Of a stretch of DNA of 64,000 nt, positions 24,392-32,895 are shown piece after piece. Origin of the DNA: Bacteroidaceae bacterium (lineage in GTDB: Bacteria > Bacteroidota > Bacteroidia > Bacteroidales > Bacteroidaceae); the NCBI GenBank assembly GCA_017469925.1, contig JAFUFK010000012.1, positions 124,001-188,000 of the forward strand, read 5' to 3'. Numbering within the stretch: position 1 is the stretch's first letter; each line of letters starts with the position of its first letter. Both the position numbers and the translations under genes were made by a program. Under the pieces are notes generated by a model. It made no database searches. It worked only from the letters and a program-made list of their open reading frames with translations, and was not told the origin of the DNA.

Positions 24392-25360
24392 ATGAGGTCA
24401 GACGGCATGGAATCGGCATCAGTGTATCAGCACATACTGGCGAACAAACTCTTCTTCTCGGGTTTGGCCATACTGGGTATATGCCTATCCCACCTTATCG
24501 GTGTTGATAGGGAGACGTCTCTTTGGCACATCTTCTATCCTGGATTCGTTGGCGTGGATATCTTCCTCTTCTACAGCGGTTATGGTCTCTGTCGCTCGTG
24601 GGAGCAGAACCCGCCTCGCACGTTTTACCTTCGCCGGCTAAAGCGGATATATCCCTTGCTGCTTGTCTTTACGCTCCTGCTATATGGGATAGCCTGTTTC
24701 GTGAAGAAGGAGGAGGTCTCCTTCCTTGACGTGTGCTGCAACCTTACGACCTTGAATTTCTGGGGTGTCGGGGGGATATTGGCCGAATGGTATTTGAGCT
24801 TCATCCTGTATATGTATATACTCTTCCCCATGCTCTATCCGCTCGTCCGGCGATGTGGGATGTGGGCAATCGGCGGGGCGCTTGCCCTCTTGTTCGTATT
24901 CCTGTTCTTTCATCGTGATGGCTGGTTGTACCAGTGTGCATTTTCCCGTGTCCCCATCTTCCTCTTGGGCATTCTTTGCTATCAGCGGAGGGGGATGGCG
25001 ACGTACCTCAGGGGCATGTGGACGTTCGTGGCAGCGCTACTGTTGATGGCGGTCCTTTTCATCCTACACGTCGTCCAGAAGTTTGAACTGGTCTATATGT
25101 CTGCTCCGTGCGTCCTGCTTCTGCTTGCATGGGGATTCCGGAAGGTCGTAGCGACGAGAGGACCGCTTTTCCGTCTGTTTGAGGCCTTCGGCAAGTATTC
25201 GCTGGAGATATACCTTGCCAACATGCTGGTGCTGTATGTGATGCCATTGCTGACCCTTCCGTGTCCTACGGCCTTGGCGTATGTGCTCGGCCATGTCGTC
25301 CTGGTGCCCTTGTTGATAGGGGCAAATCGCATGGCTCGCCGGTTGTTGGATGGGGATTAA
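24392..25360 (+). CDS. Acyltransferase 3 family membrane protein
   Basis: 322 aa with about nine membrane helices. N-terminal pattern ILGICLSHLIGVDRE...PGFVGVDIFLFYSGYGL and FYLRRLKRIYPLLL match OafA/WecH-like O-acetyltransferases. The usual catalytic His (often R-x10-H) appears as the H in CLSHL. Likely decorates the polysaccharide with acetyl or another acyl group. Last gene of the forward operon; its end overlaps the convergent WecA-GT4 gene by 4 nt, so there is no room for a terminator between them. Confidence 0.85.
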   Translation: MRSDGMESASVYQHILANKLFFSGLAILGICLSHLIGVDRETSLWHIFYPGFVGVDIFLFYSGYGLCRSWEQNPPRTFYLRRLKRIYPLLLVFTLLLYGIACFVKKEEVSFLDVCCNLTTLNFWGVGGILAEWYLSFILYMYILFPMLYPLVRRCGMWAIGGALALLFVFLFFHRDGWLYQCAFSRVPIFLLGILCYQRRGMATYLRGMWTFVAALLLMAVLFILHVVQKFELVYMSAPCVLLLLAWGFRKVVATRGPLFRLFEAFGKYSLEIYLANMLVLYVMPLLTLPCPTALAYVLGHVVLVPLLIGANRMARRLLDGD

Positions 25361-27660
25361 GCGATGTAGCCCTTAATCTTCTCTTTCCAGGAGTAGTGGT
25401 CGATTACGGTTTGGTGTCCCTCTTCTGAAAGTTTCAGGCGCAGTTCGGGATTATGCATGATGCGCAGGCAGGCCTCGGCGATGGTGGCAGCGTCGTCGCG
25501 GATGAGTGCACTCTCTTCGTTCACCAGTTCGGGAATGCCCTGTGCGATAAGGCTTGTCAGCACTACGGGTAATCCGTATCCCATGGCCACGAGCACCTTG
25601 TTCTGTATGCCTGATGCTACGCGCACGGGAGCCACCGTCAGGCAGGCGTCGGAAATGGTCTCGCCCAGGTCATCGACGAATCCCGTGACGATGATGTTGT
25701 TGCTGGCGAGTTGCTGGATGGCCTTAGGCGGTTGTGCTCCCACGATGTAGAGAATCGTATCGGGCTCTTGCTTCAGTATGCGGGGGAATACCTCGTTTAC
25801 GAAGAAGAATACGGCGTCTTGGTTCTGCAGGGTGCGCATGTTGCCTACGAAGCAAATCTTCTTATCCTCGTACTGGGTGGGGATCTTCTTCATCCATCCT
25901 ACGCCGTTGGCGTGCAGTTCCAGGGGGGCGTGGTAGGGCGTCAGCGTCTTGAGGTAGTCGATGTCGGCCTGAGAGACGAGGATGCACTTCGGGAACTTCT
26001 CGATGACATGGCATTCGTACTTCTTGATGAGGTTGTGCTCGAAGGAGTAGATGATGCGCAGGAAGCCGCCTCCCTTGGCCTTTGAGGACATGGAGTAGGT
26101 CTTCGAGAGGGCGTCGGTCATTTCGATGACGGATTTCTCCTCCAGATTCAGCTCTTCCAGATACGGAGTCATGCGCAGGAGATGCGAGATGTAGAGGTCG
26201 GGCTTCTCCACGGCAATGACCTTGCGGAGCAACTTCTTGAAATTACTGGAGTAGTAGTAGCCGCACTGCATGGGCCGTCCGCTGAGCATGAACAGGGCTG
26301 CGTGTACGATGGACGTCAGTCGGCTGCGCGGGATGGTGTAAATCTTGTGATAGATGCGCTGGGCCTCGTACATTCGCGGGCTGTCTTCGTCGTGGAAACT
26401 TACGAGCACCAACTTGTAGCCCTGGCGGCGCAGTTGGCGTGCCACATTGTTGATTCGCAGCACGTCGCCTCCGTTCTCGGGGAGGGGGAAGCGTGGGGCC
26501 AAGATGCATATCTTCTTTGCCTTGGCGGCACGTCTTTCGTAGCGCTCCCTAATGTCGGTATGTGCCAACAGGCGTCTCTCTTGTACGTGAATCAGCCGTG
26601 TGACGTTCATCTGCCAGGCGATGAAGAGGATGATATCGACCACGACCACCCACGACAGATGCATCCCCAGATGGAACAGGGCGAAGTTGAGGGCGATAAA
26701 CAACAGGTCCACGCCGATGATGGTCAGCAGCGTGAGGCATGAGGAACGTCCGGTCTTCAGTATCTTGTGGTGGATGTGGGTCTTGTCGGCCTCGAACATG
26801 TCCGCCCCTCTCATCTTTCGTGCGATGGCTACCCGTATGAGGTCGAACGTCGGGATGATGAGCACGGTGTAGGCCGTCAGGATGCCATCGGGCCGGGTGT
26901 CCATGACGTTGGGGTTGTCCATGGCATACTTGATGCCCAGGTAGCTGAGGGAGAATCCGAGGAAGAGCGAACCGCTGTCGCCCATGAATGTCTTCTTCTG
27001 CTTCTTTGCACTGCCGAAGATGTTGTAGTACATAAAGACGAGCAACACGCCCATCAGGCTGCTGGCAAAGATGCAATAGACGATGTGCCCCTGCTGGTAG
27101 AAGAGGGCGCAGTAGATGGCCAGTGCGATAAAGCTGATGCCCGAGGCCAATCCGTCGATGCCGTCGATGAGGTTGATGGAGTTCACCACCAACAGGGTGA
27201 CGAAGACGGTCAGTACGTAGCCCACCCAGAGCGGCAGTTCGTGGATGCCCAGGAATCCGTAGAGATTGTTGAAGAAAAGTCCGCTCAGCGGGAAGGCCAG
27301 CGCGGCAATCAGTTGGATGACGAACTTCAGGTTGGCCGGTACGCCGAAGAGGTCGTCGATGAGGCCGATGAAGTAGATAAGGGCCACGCCGATGCCGATG
27401 AGCAGGGTAGAGGTGTGGATGGATTCGACGATGCCTCCGCGCTCGAGCATGATGGCGAACGTGGCACTGACTCCCATGAGCATGGCCGGAACGAATACGA
27501 TGCCGCCCATGCGGGGGATGTTCTTGTTGTGAATCTTGCGGTCGTCGGGATGGTCGTATATCCCGTTCTTATAGCACAGATGGAGCAGCCATGGCATGAT
27601 TACCAGCGCCGTGGCGGCCGATATCAGCATGGCAGATATAAGGTATAGGTATGGAGGCAT
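25357..27660 (-). CDS. WecA/MraY-type phosphoglycosyl transferase fused to a GT4 glycosyltransferase
   Basis: 767 aa. Residues 1 to about 360 are a polytopic polyprenyl-phosphate N-acetylhexosamine-1-phosphate transferase: DRKIHNKNIPRMGG, LIDDLFG (100-106), NLIDGIDGLASG (163-174), FMGDSGSLFLG (225-235) and HIHH (295-298). After a short basic linker (ERYERRAAKAKK) residues from 381 form a GT-B glycosyltransferase (ICILAPRFPLPENGGDVLR; CFVGNMRTLQNQDAV; APVRVASGIQNKVLVAMGYGLPVV). The fusion would put lipid-linked initiation and the second sugar addition in one polypeptide; known as separate enzymes in most systems. No frameshift seen. Confidence 0.9.
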   Translation of the reverse strand: MPPYLYLISAMLISAATALVIMPWLLHLCYKNGIYDHPDDRKIHNKNIPRMGGIVFVPAMLMGVSATFAIMLERGGIVESIHTSTLLIGIGVALIYFIGLIDDLFGVPANLKFVIQLIAALAFPLSGLFFNNLYGFLGIHELPLWVGYVLTVFVTLLVVNSINLIDGIDGLASGISFIALAIYCALFYQQGHIVYCIFASSLMGVLLVFMYYNIFGSAKKQKKTFMGDSGSLFLGFSLSYLGIKYAMDNPNVMDTRPDGILTAYTVLIIPTFDLIRVAIARKMRGADMFEADKTHIHHKILKTGRSSCLTLLTIIGVDLLFIALNFALFHLGMHLSWVVVVDIILFIAWQMNVTRLIHVQERRLLAHTDIRERYERRAAKAKKICILAPRFPLPENGGDVLRINNVARQLRRQGYKLVLVSFHDEDSPRMYEAQRIYHKIYTIPRSRLTSIVHAALFMLSGRPMQCGYYYSSNFKKLLRKVIAVEKPDLYISHLLRMTPYLEELNLEEKSVIEMTDALSKTYSMSSKAKGGGFLRIIYSFEHNLIKKYECHVIEKFPKCILVSQADIDYLKTLTPYHAPLELHANGVGWMKKIPTQYEDKKICFVGNMRTLQNQDAVFFFVNEVFPRILKQEPDTILYIVGAQPPKAIQQLASNNIIVTGFVDDLGETISDACLTVAPVRVASGIQNKVLVAMGYGLPVVLTSLIAQGIPELVNEESALIRDDAATIAEACLRIMHNPELRLKLSEEGHQTVIDHYSWKEKIKGYIA

Positions 27661-27737
27661 TACGGTCCGTTATTCTTCTATTATATATTATTAACGAAGA
27701 ATAGTTCGCTTTATTGTTGTAACATCACTATTTTTTT

Positions 27738-27835
27738 AAGGGGGTGTGCGAGGGACGGTTCCCGGGGGCCTCAGAGCCCGGCCGACAGCCTCGCGGGGTC
27801 CGGGGTTTCGGCCCTTGGGGCGCGGGCCATGGCGT
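27738..27835. other. GC-rich block in an otherwise AT-rich intergenic region
   Basis: About 100 bp rich in runs of G and C (CCCGGGGGCC, GGCCGACAGCCTCGCGGGG) with local hairpin potential (CCCGG...CCGGG-like pairs). It starts just after ACTATTTTTTTAAG. No coding frame is convincing. Confidence 0.4.
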
Positions 27836-27847
27836 GCTATTTTGCAT

Positions 27848-28003
27848 TTTGCAATTTGCAAAGTGCAAAGACTTCATTACGCTATGTCCTATATAATAGT
27901 TTATATAGTAATTTATATAATAATATATATAATTAATTATATTTTATATATTATATAAGATAGTATGTGTGGAGTACACACTTTGCACTTTGCAAATTGC
28001 AAA
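27848..28003. repeat. Long perfect inverted repeat around an AT-only core
   Basis: Arms 27848-27870 and 27981-28003 are perfect 23-bp inverted repeats built from TTTGCAA/TTGCAAA words. The 110-bp interior is nearly all A/T with many TATATA steps. One arm ends 2 bp from the stop codon of the 28006 gene. The element resembles a MITE or a large cruciform; no transposase is nearby. Confidence 0.75.
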
Positions 28004-28005
28004 GC

Positions 28006-28425
28006 TTAGTACCTGCGGAACGAAAGCGTGCCCTCCCGACTGCTCAGCACCAGATGGTCGTCGTCGAGCACATCGACGTGGAACTTCCCGTCGGCCGGAA
28101 CGCCGAACCTGGCGAGTTCCTCCAGCTGACGCTCTTCCTCGGCTGGCCAGAAGATGGTCTTGCCCACCAGCAGGCTGTCGCCCTTGTGGGTAAAGTAGGA
28201 GAGGTAGTACTCGTTCTTGCCTCTCGTCTGGAACTTCATCAGGCGGAGCTGGAAGCAATAGTACAGTTCCCCCTCGTTGATGGGCTGAACCTGGTTGGCA
28301 GCGTCGCGCCATTCCGTCATCTGCCACATGCCGGCAATGTCGCCAGCCGTCTCGCGCCAGTTCTCGCATCCCCAGAAAGCTGACAACGCGGCGCACAGGA
28401 GTATTATGCTGATAGTCTTTCTCAT
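28006..28425 (-). CDS. Small lipocalin-like lipoprotein
   Basis: 139 aa. Lipobox SAFWGC (Cys20). The rest begins IAGMWQMTEWRDA and runs through short beta strands (ELYYCFQLRLMKF, EYYLSYFTHKGDSLLV, HLVLSSREGTLSFRRY), a pattern of Bacteroidetes lipocalin-like domains; the family assignment is moderate. Its ATG overlaps the Wzi stop (ATGA). Being third in the Wzc-Wzi operon suggests an accessory role in capsule assembly at the outer membrane. Confidence 0.75.
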   Translation of the reverse strand: MRKTISIILLCAALSAFWGCENWRETAGDIAGMWQMTEWRDAANQVQPINEGELYYCFQLRLMKFQTRGKNEYYLSYFTHKGDSLLVGKTIFWPAEEERQLEELARFGVPADGKFHVDVLDDDHLVLSSREGTLSFRRY

Positions 28426-29927
28426 CGCTTATTCTTGTTTATCCATCCGGTATAGGCAATCGTGAACATGGCACCCTTGGAGTCGCCGAGCAACTTGCCT
28501 CCGTTCTGGCCATAGGCAGCCGTGAAGCTCAGTCCCTCGACCTGGCGGGGCGCGTACGAAGCCTCAATCATGAAGAAGTTGCCCTTCGCAGGATTCGTGC
28601 GAGGCTGGTAGTAGGTTCCCCACGTCTTCTCGTGTGTGTAGAGCAGGCGATAGGAAATCTCGCGCGTGGGCTGTCCCTCGATGCCCAGGTGGTTGGCCAC
28701 TACGCGGTTGTCGTTGAAGTTGATGCGCCCGTTCGTGTTATACAGGGGCGAGATGAGCAGGGCGTGTCCCATGCTGAAGCCCGCGTGCTGCCAAGCCGAG
28801 TAAACGTGGTGGTTGTAGTAGTTGTCGATACCGGCAATGCGGTCGGACATGACGTCGGTCTTGTCGTGGTAGATGGGCCCCGACTGGTAGGTGGTGCGCA
28901 GGTGCTCGTAGAGGATGCCCCGTACGACGGGGTTCTCGGGGAACCGCACCTCCGTGCCGTAGAGCATGTCCTTCCAGTCGTAGATGAACAGGCCCAACTG
29001 GCTGTGGTCTTCGAAGAAGTGTTCGGCATAGAAACTGGCTCCCCAGCCCCGCTTCTCGAAGTCGAGGCGCAGGTGCCAGCTACCCAGTTGGTTGCCCTCG
29101 ATGTTGCCGAAGTCGCCGTCGTTCACGTCGCTGCCGCCCGGGATGAAGGCGTTCCAGAAGGCCTTCACGCCATGCGAAAGTTTCTGGTGCGGGTCGAAGT
29201 CGCCAGCGTGGTCCTCACGGTCCTGGAGGTTCCATGCCTCGCCGCCGAACTGGCACGACATCTCGATGCCGCCCGTCAGCGTGAGGGGGAACTTCTCGGT
29301 ATTACCGATGCGCAGGAAACCGGCCTTCGAGTGGTAGAGTGAGTTGGCCGTGCGTACGTAGTTCGTCCCGGCCGTGAAGTCGCGTTGCCACTTGTTGTCG
29401 GTATAGGCGCCATAGGCCACGTGGGCCTTCAGGGCCAGCCAGCCCTTCGTGCGGGGGATGGTCCAGAACTCAGGCAACTCCAGACGGACCTGCGGAAGCG
29501 GCCGTGCGTTGATACCGCTTGTCATGGCTCCGCTCGAGAGGCGTTGGTTCTTCAGTTCCAGGGGGCGCTCCTTCTGTCCTACGGAGAGTCGGAGGGCCTT
29601 GTACTGGAAGTCGGCATAGAACTGCTGCAGCACGAAGTTGCTGTTGTAGTTGGCCAGTCCGGCCATGTCCAGCCCGTAGCCGATGCGCCAGTTGCGCAGG
29701 CTGTCGGCCTCGGCGTCGCGATGGATGCCGGCGCGCACCATGACGCTGTTCTCTTCGGTCGTGCCCAGTCCGTAACGGTTGTTGGTAAACCAGAAGGGGG
29801 CTACGTCGCCCTTTCCGGCCGTGCCTTGCAGGCTTGCGTCGTACTCGACGTCCTCGCCGAGCCGGCTAATCTGTGCCTGAGCCGTCGCTGCGGTCAGGAA
29901 CAGTGCGAAAAGTATCGTCCGTCTCAT
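28422..29927 (-). CDS. Wzi-family capsule assembly outer-membrane protein
   Basis: 501 aa. Signal peptide MRRTILFALFLTAATAQAQ followed by beta-barrel sequence. Capsule-assembly Wzi features include APFWFTNNRYGLG near the N-terminus, FYADFQYKALRLSVGQKERPLE, and strands ending FTIAYTGWINKNKR. In Wzi systems the barrel holds capsule at the surface. Overlaps the tyrosine-kinase gene upstream and the lipoprotein downstream by 4 nt each. Confidence 0.9.
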   Translation of the reverse strand: MRRTILFALFLTAATAQAQISRLGEDVEYDASLQGTAGKGDVAPFWFTNNRYGLGTTEENSVMVRAGIHRDAEADSLRNWRIGYGLDMAGLANYNSNFVLQQFYADFQYKALRLSVGQKERPLELKNQRLSSGAMTSGINARPLPQVRLELPEFWTIPRTKGWLALKAHVAYGAYTDNKWQRDFTAGTNYVRTANSLYHSKAGFLRIGNTEKFPLTLTGGIEMSCQFGGEAWNLQDREDHAGDFDPHQKLSHGVKAFWNAFIPGGSDVNDGDFGNIEGNQLGSWHLRLDFEKRGWGASFYAEHFFEDHSQLGLFIYDWKDMLYGTEVRFPENPVVRGILYEHLRTTYQSGPIYHDKTDVMSDRIAGIDNYYNHHVYSAWQHAGFSMGHALLISPLYNTNGRINFNDNRVVANHLGIEGQPTREISYRLLYTHEKTWGTYYQPRTNPAKGNFFMIEASYAPRQVEGLSFTAAYGQNGGKLLGDSKGAMFTIAYTGWINKNKR

Positions 29928-32383
29928 CCCTTCTTTCCTTTCTTACCCTTGCCGTCCTCGTTATAGTCGCCATAGACGCCGTAGTGGCCATAGTGGCTGT
30001 AGGTGCCGTAGTAGCCGTACTTGCCCTTCTTGCCGTACGAGCCGTACTTGCCATAGCCATAGTAGTAGCCATACTTGCGCTTCTGCAGGTTGATGCCGTT
30101 GAGCACGAGGTTGACCTTCGGCAACTTCTTGTCGCGGCTGATGTTGTTGATGAGTTCGAAGTTGGCCTTGATGCTATAGTCGGCACGCGTCACGAAGATA
30201 GTGGCGTCGGCGGTGCGGCCCAGTTCCAGGGTATCGCTCACGAGGCCCACGGGCGGCGTGTCGAGGATGATGTAGTCGTACTTGGTGCGCAGGTAGGCGA
30301 TGGCTTCGTCGAGCACGTGGCGCGAGATAAGTTCCGTGGGGTTGGGCGGAATGATGCCGGCGGGCAGGATGTCGAGGTTCTTGTTTACGACCTCGCGCGA
30401 AATTTGCTCTTCCAGCAGGTCATAGTCGGGCTTCTCGAGCATCAGGAACGAGGTGATACCCTTCTTGCTGTCGCCCAGTTGGAAGACATCGTTCAGGCGG
30501 GGCTTGCGGATGTCGAGACCGACCAGGAGCACGCGCTTGTTGAGCAACGAGAGCGACATGGCCAGGTTACTGGCGACGAAGGTCTTACCCTCGCCGGGGA
30601 TGCACGACGTGCAGACGACTACCTTCTCGGGCTCAGGCAGCACGAAGCTCATGTTCGTGCGGAGTCCGCGGAAGGCCTCCTCCATCATGCCGTTCTTGTT
30701 CTCGGCCACCACGATGCCGTTGCTGCTCTTGCTGCTGTCGGTGAGGGGGATGTCGGCCAGGATGGGCAACTTGGTCAGTCGCTGTATGTCCTCACGGCCC
30801 TCGATGCGATAGCGCAGCAGGCTCAGGATGAAGATGATTGCGATAGGCAGCAGCAGACCCAGGGCCACGGCCGAAGCCTTAATCTTGCGGTCGTCGGGCG
30901 AAACCTTGCCTGTGGGCTTGGGTTCGTCGATGACGCGGGCCTTGCTGGCGATGGAGGCCAGGGAGATGTAGTTCTGCTCGCGCTTCTGCAGGAGCATCAG
31001 GTACAGGCCGGCCTTGATTTCCTGCTGGCGGCTGATGTTGGTCAGGACGCGCTCCTGGGTCGGCGTGTTGGCTACGCGGCTGTTATACATCTGGTACTGG
31101 TTGTCGATGCTGCTCTTCTGGACGAGCAGGTCCTGATAGATGGTACGCAGCGACGTGCCGATGTTGGGCCAGAGGTCCTCGAGTTGAGCCGTCAGTCGGG
31201 CCACGGTGGGGTTCGACTCGGTAGAGGTCTTCAGCAGGCGGGTGCGCTCGGCCACGAGTTGGTTGTAGTTGTTGATGCTCGACGAGAGTTGCGAGTTGCT
31301 CAGTCCCAGGTTCGAGGGGATGACCTGTAGCATGTTGCCCGGGTTGTTGACGTAGTCGATGAGCGACTTGAGCAGGGTCAGCTGTGTCTGGATATCTACC
31401 TGCTCGCGCTGGTAGCTGGAACTACCCGAGAGGGCCGACGTGGCGTTGTTGGCCAGGTTGATGAGTTCGTGGCTACGCTTGTAGGTCTCGAGGTTCACCT
31501 CGGTCGAGTCCAGTTCGCGGCGGATGACGTCGATACGTTCGTTGATGAAGTCCTCCGTCTTGCGGGCCACCATGTTCTTGTCCTCGTTGGCGTCCTCGTT
31601 GTAGCTGTTGATGAGTTCGCCCAGGTAGTCGAGGGCGCGCCCCATGTGGGTGTCCTCCATGTGCAGGTTGGCCACCGACGTGGAGGTGCTGACGCCCGAC
31701 GCCCTTACGCGGCCGGCGTAGCGGCGTGCCGTAGTGATGAGGGGGTCGATGGTGACGTAGAGCTTGCGGTCGCTGGGCATCTCGTAGCCGGCGTTGCGCT
31801 GGAAGATGATGGGCCCGACGGCCGAGTGTACGGTGGCGGGCAGTTCGGCCAGGTCGCGGGCGAAGGCGTTGCCGCCGTCGATGGTGCCCTCGACGTGCAG
31901 TCCGTTCTTCTTCTGCGAGATGGTCATGTGGATGGAGTTCTTCAGTTGGTCGATGCTGCTTTCGGCCAGGTCAACGATGATGGGGGAGTTCTTGTAGAGT
32001 TCCTGATCGACGATCTTGCCCTCCATCCGATACGAGGTGTAGAGCTTCAGCGTGCGCACGTTGCGAGAGGCAATGGCGGTACTGGTCAGTATCTGCAACT
32101 CGTTGTCGAAACCGCTACTGTTACTGATAATACCAATCTCCTCCAGGGCACCCGTTCCGGAGCCGCGCTTGGTGGTTCCGCTCTCCTTGATGAACATCTT
32201 CATGTCGGCCGAATAGACGGGGGCCGTGTAGCGAAGGTACAGCTTGGCTGCGGCGAAGCAGACCAGGGCGGACAGGAGAATCCAGTACCAGTTGAGGTAG
32301 ATGATGGTAATGAGTGATTTGAGATTGAAACTGCTGGAAGACTCGTCTTCCTCTTTCATGTCATTCAGCAAGTAATCTGCCAT
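29924..32383 (-). CDS. Wzc-type polysaccharide co-polymerase with BY-kinase domain
   Basis: 819 aa. An N-terminal Wzz domain starts with a TM at about 31-48 (LNWYWILLSALVCFAAAKLYL), has a coiled-coil periplasmic region, and ends with a second TM at about 515-535. The cytoplasmic tyrosine kinase has Walker A CIPGEGKT (about 595-602), Walker A' LLVGLDIRKPRL and Walker B YIILDTPP. The tail (last 50 residues) is a run of G/K/Y repeats (YGYYYGYGKYGSYGKKGKYG) with about 18 tyrosines, the autophosphorylation cluster. It controls chain length and export through phosphorylation cycles. First gene of its operon. Confidence 0.95.
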   Translation of the reverse strand: MADYLLNDMKEEDESSSSFNLKSLITIIYLNWYWILLSALVCFAAAKLYLRYTAPVYSADMKMFIKESGTTKRGSGTGALEEIGIISNSSGFDNELQILTSTAIASRNVRTLKLYTSYRMEGKIVDQELYKNSPIIVDLAESSIDQLKNSIHMTISQKKNGLHVEGTIDGGNAFARDLAELPATVHSAVGPIIFQRNAGYEMPSDRKLYVTIDPLITTARRYAGRVRASGVSTSTSVANLHMEDTHMGRALDYLGELINSYNEDANEDKNMVARKTEDFINERIDVIRRELDSTEVNLETYKRSHELINLANNATSALSGSSSYQREQVDIQTQLTLLKSLIDYVNNPGNMLQVIPSNLGLSNSQLSSSINNYNQLVAERTRLLKTSTESNPTVARLTAQLEDLWPNIGTSLRTIYQDLLVQKSSIDNQYQMYNSRVANTPTQERVLTNISRQQEIKAGLYLMLLQKREQNYISLASIASKARVIDEPKPTGKVSPDDRKIKASAVALGLLLPIAIIFILSLLRYRIEGREDIQRLTKLPILADIPLTDSSKSSNGIVVAENKNGMMEEAFRGLRTNMSFVLPEPEKVVVCTSCIPGEGKTFVASNLAMSLSLLNKRVLLVGLDIRKPRLNDVFQLGDSKKGITSFLMLEKPDYDLLEEQISREVVNKNLDILPAGIIPPNPTELISRHVLDEAIAYLRTKYDYIILDTPPVGLVSDTLELGRTADATIFVTRADYSIKANFELINNISRDKKLPKVNLVLNGINLQKRKYGYYYGYGKYGSYGKKGKYGYYGTYSHYGHYGVYGDYNEDGKGKKGKKG

Positions 32384-32438
32384 GGCTATGTGTGTTTTAA
32401 TTTATATATGTACGTGTTAGTGACCGTTAATTGTCGCG

Positions 32439-32446
32439 CAAAGATA
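32439..32446 (-). promoter_or_regulatory. -7 box for the Wzc-Wzi operon
   Basis: CAAAGATA on the plus strand, TATCTTTG on the minus strand, about 55 nt upstream of the Wzc ATG. Confidence 0.6.
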
Positions 32447-32553
32447 CTGCTTTTATTCCACATACGGAAAAAAAGTGAGGAAAATCTGCATAGCACAACT
32501 CCTTGGCTAAGTAAAAACATTTGACGCGCGAAGCCCCTCCCGGAACGTGCCCC

Positions 32554-32645
32554 GATAAGTTATGTTAACCTTCGGCCTCATGTTATATTAACCTTTGGCG
32601 ATAAGTTATATTAACGTTCGGCGGTAAGTTATGTTAACCTTCGGA
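32554..32645. repeat. Palindrome array 3: four 23-bp tandem units
   Basis: The core GTTATRTTAAC starts at 32559, 32582, 32605 and 32628, an exact 23-bp period. Outer linkers follow the pattern (C/G)TTYGGCSNYRA. The core has inverted arms GTTA/TAAC around a 3-nt centre. It sits between the divergent promoters of the Wzc operon and the WcaJ-like gene. Confidence 0.9.
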
Positions 32646-32728
32646 GGGGGCTTCACGGACGTCACTCCGAAGCGTGTGGCATGTCCTCATTCTCAGGCGT
32701 TTATGTCCCCGACTTCGAAAAAGGGGAA

Positions 32729-32764
32729 ACCTCCGGTGGGGGAGGGCGCCCTCGCCCGGGAGGT
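32729..32764. other. GC-rich nested palindrome
   Basis: ACCTCC (32729-32734) pairs with GGAGGT (32759-32764), enclosing the perfect 12-bp palindrome GAGGGCGCCCTC (32742-32753). It lies upstream of the WcaJ-like promoter. Apart from this, the two promoters and array 3, I see nothing in 32384-32895. Confidence 0.5.
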
Positions 32765-32863
32765 AAACGGCGCTGGTAAAAAGTATTTACAACGCTCCGG
32801 CCGCCCCGTTAAGACAATATTAAGTTTTCGGGCCGAAAAATTGCACGAACCGACTTTTATGCG

Positions 32864-32871
32864 TAATTTTG
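32864..32871 (+). promoter_or_regulatory. -33/-7 promoter of the WcaJ-like gene
   Basis: TAATTTTG (TAnnTTTG) with TTG at 32841-32843, a 20-nt spacing, and the ATG 24 nt downstream. Confidence 0.7.
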
Positions 32872-32895
32872 CATGATTAAAGTCTTCGGGAAACA

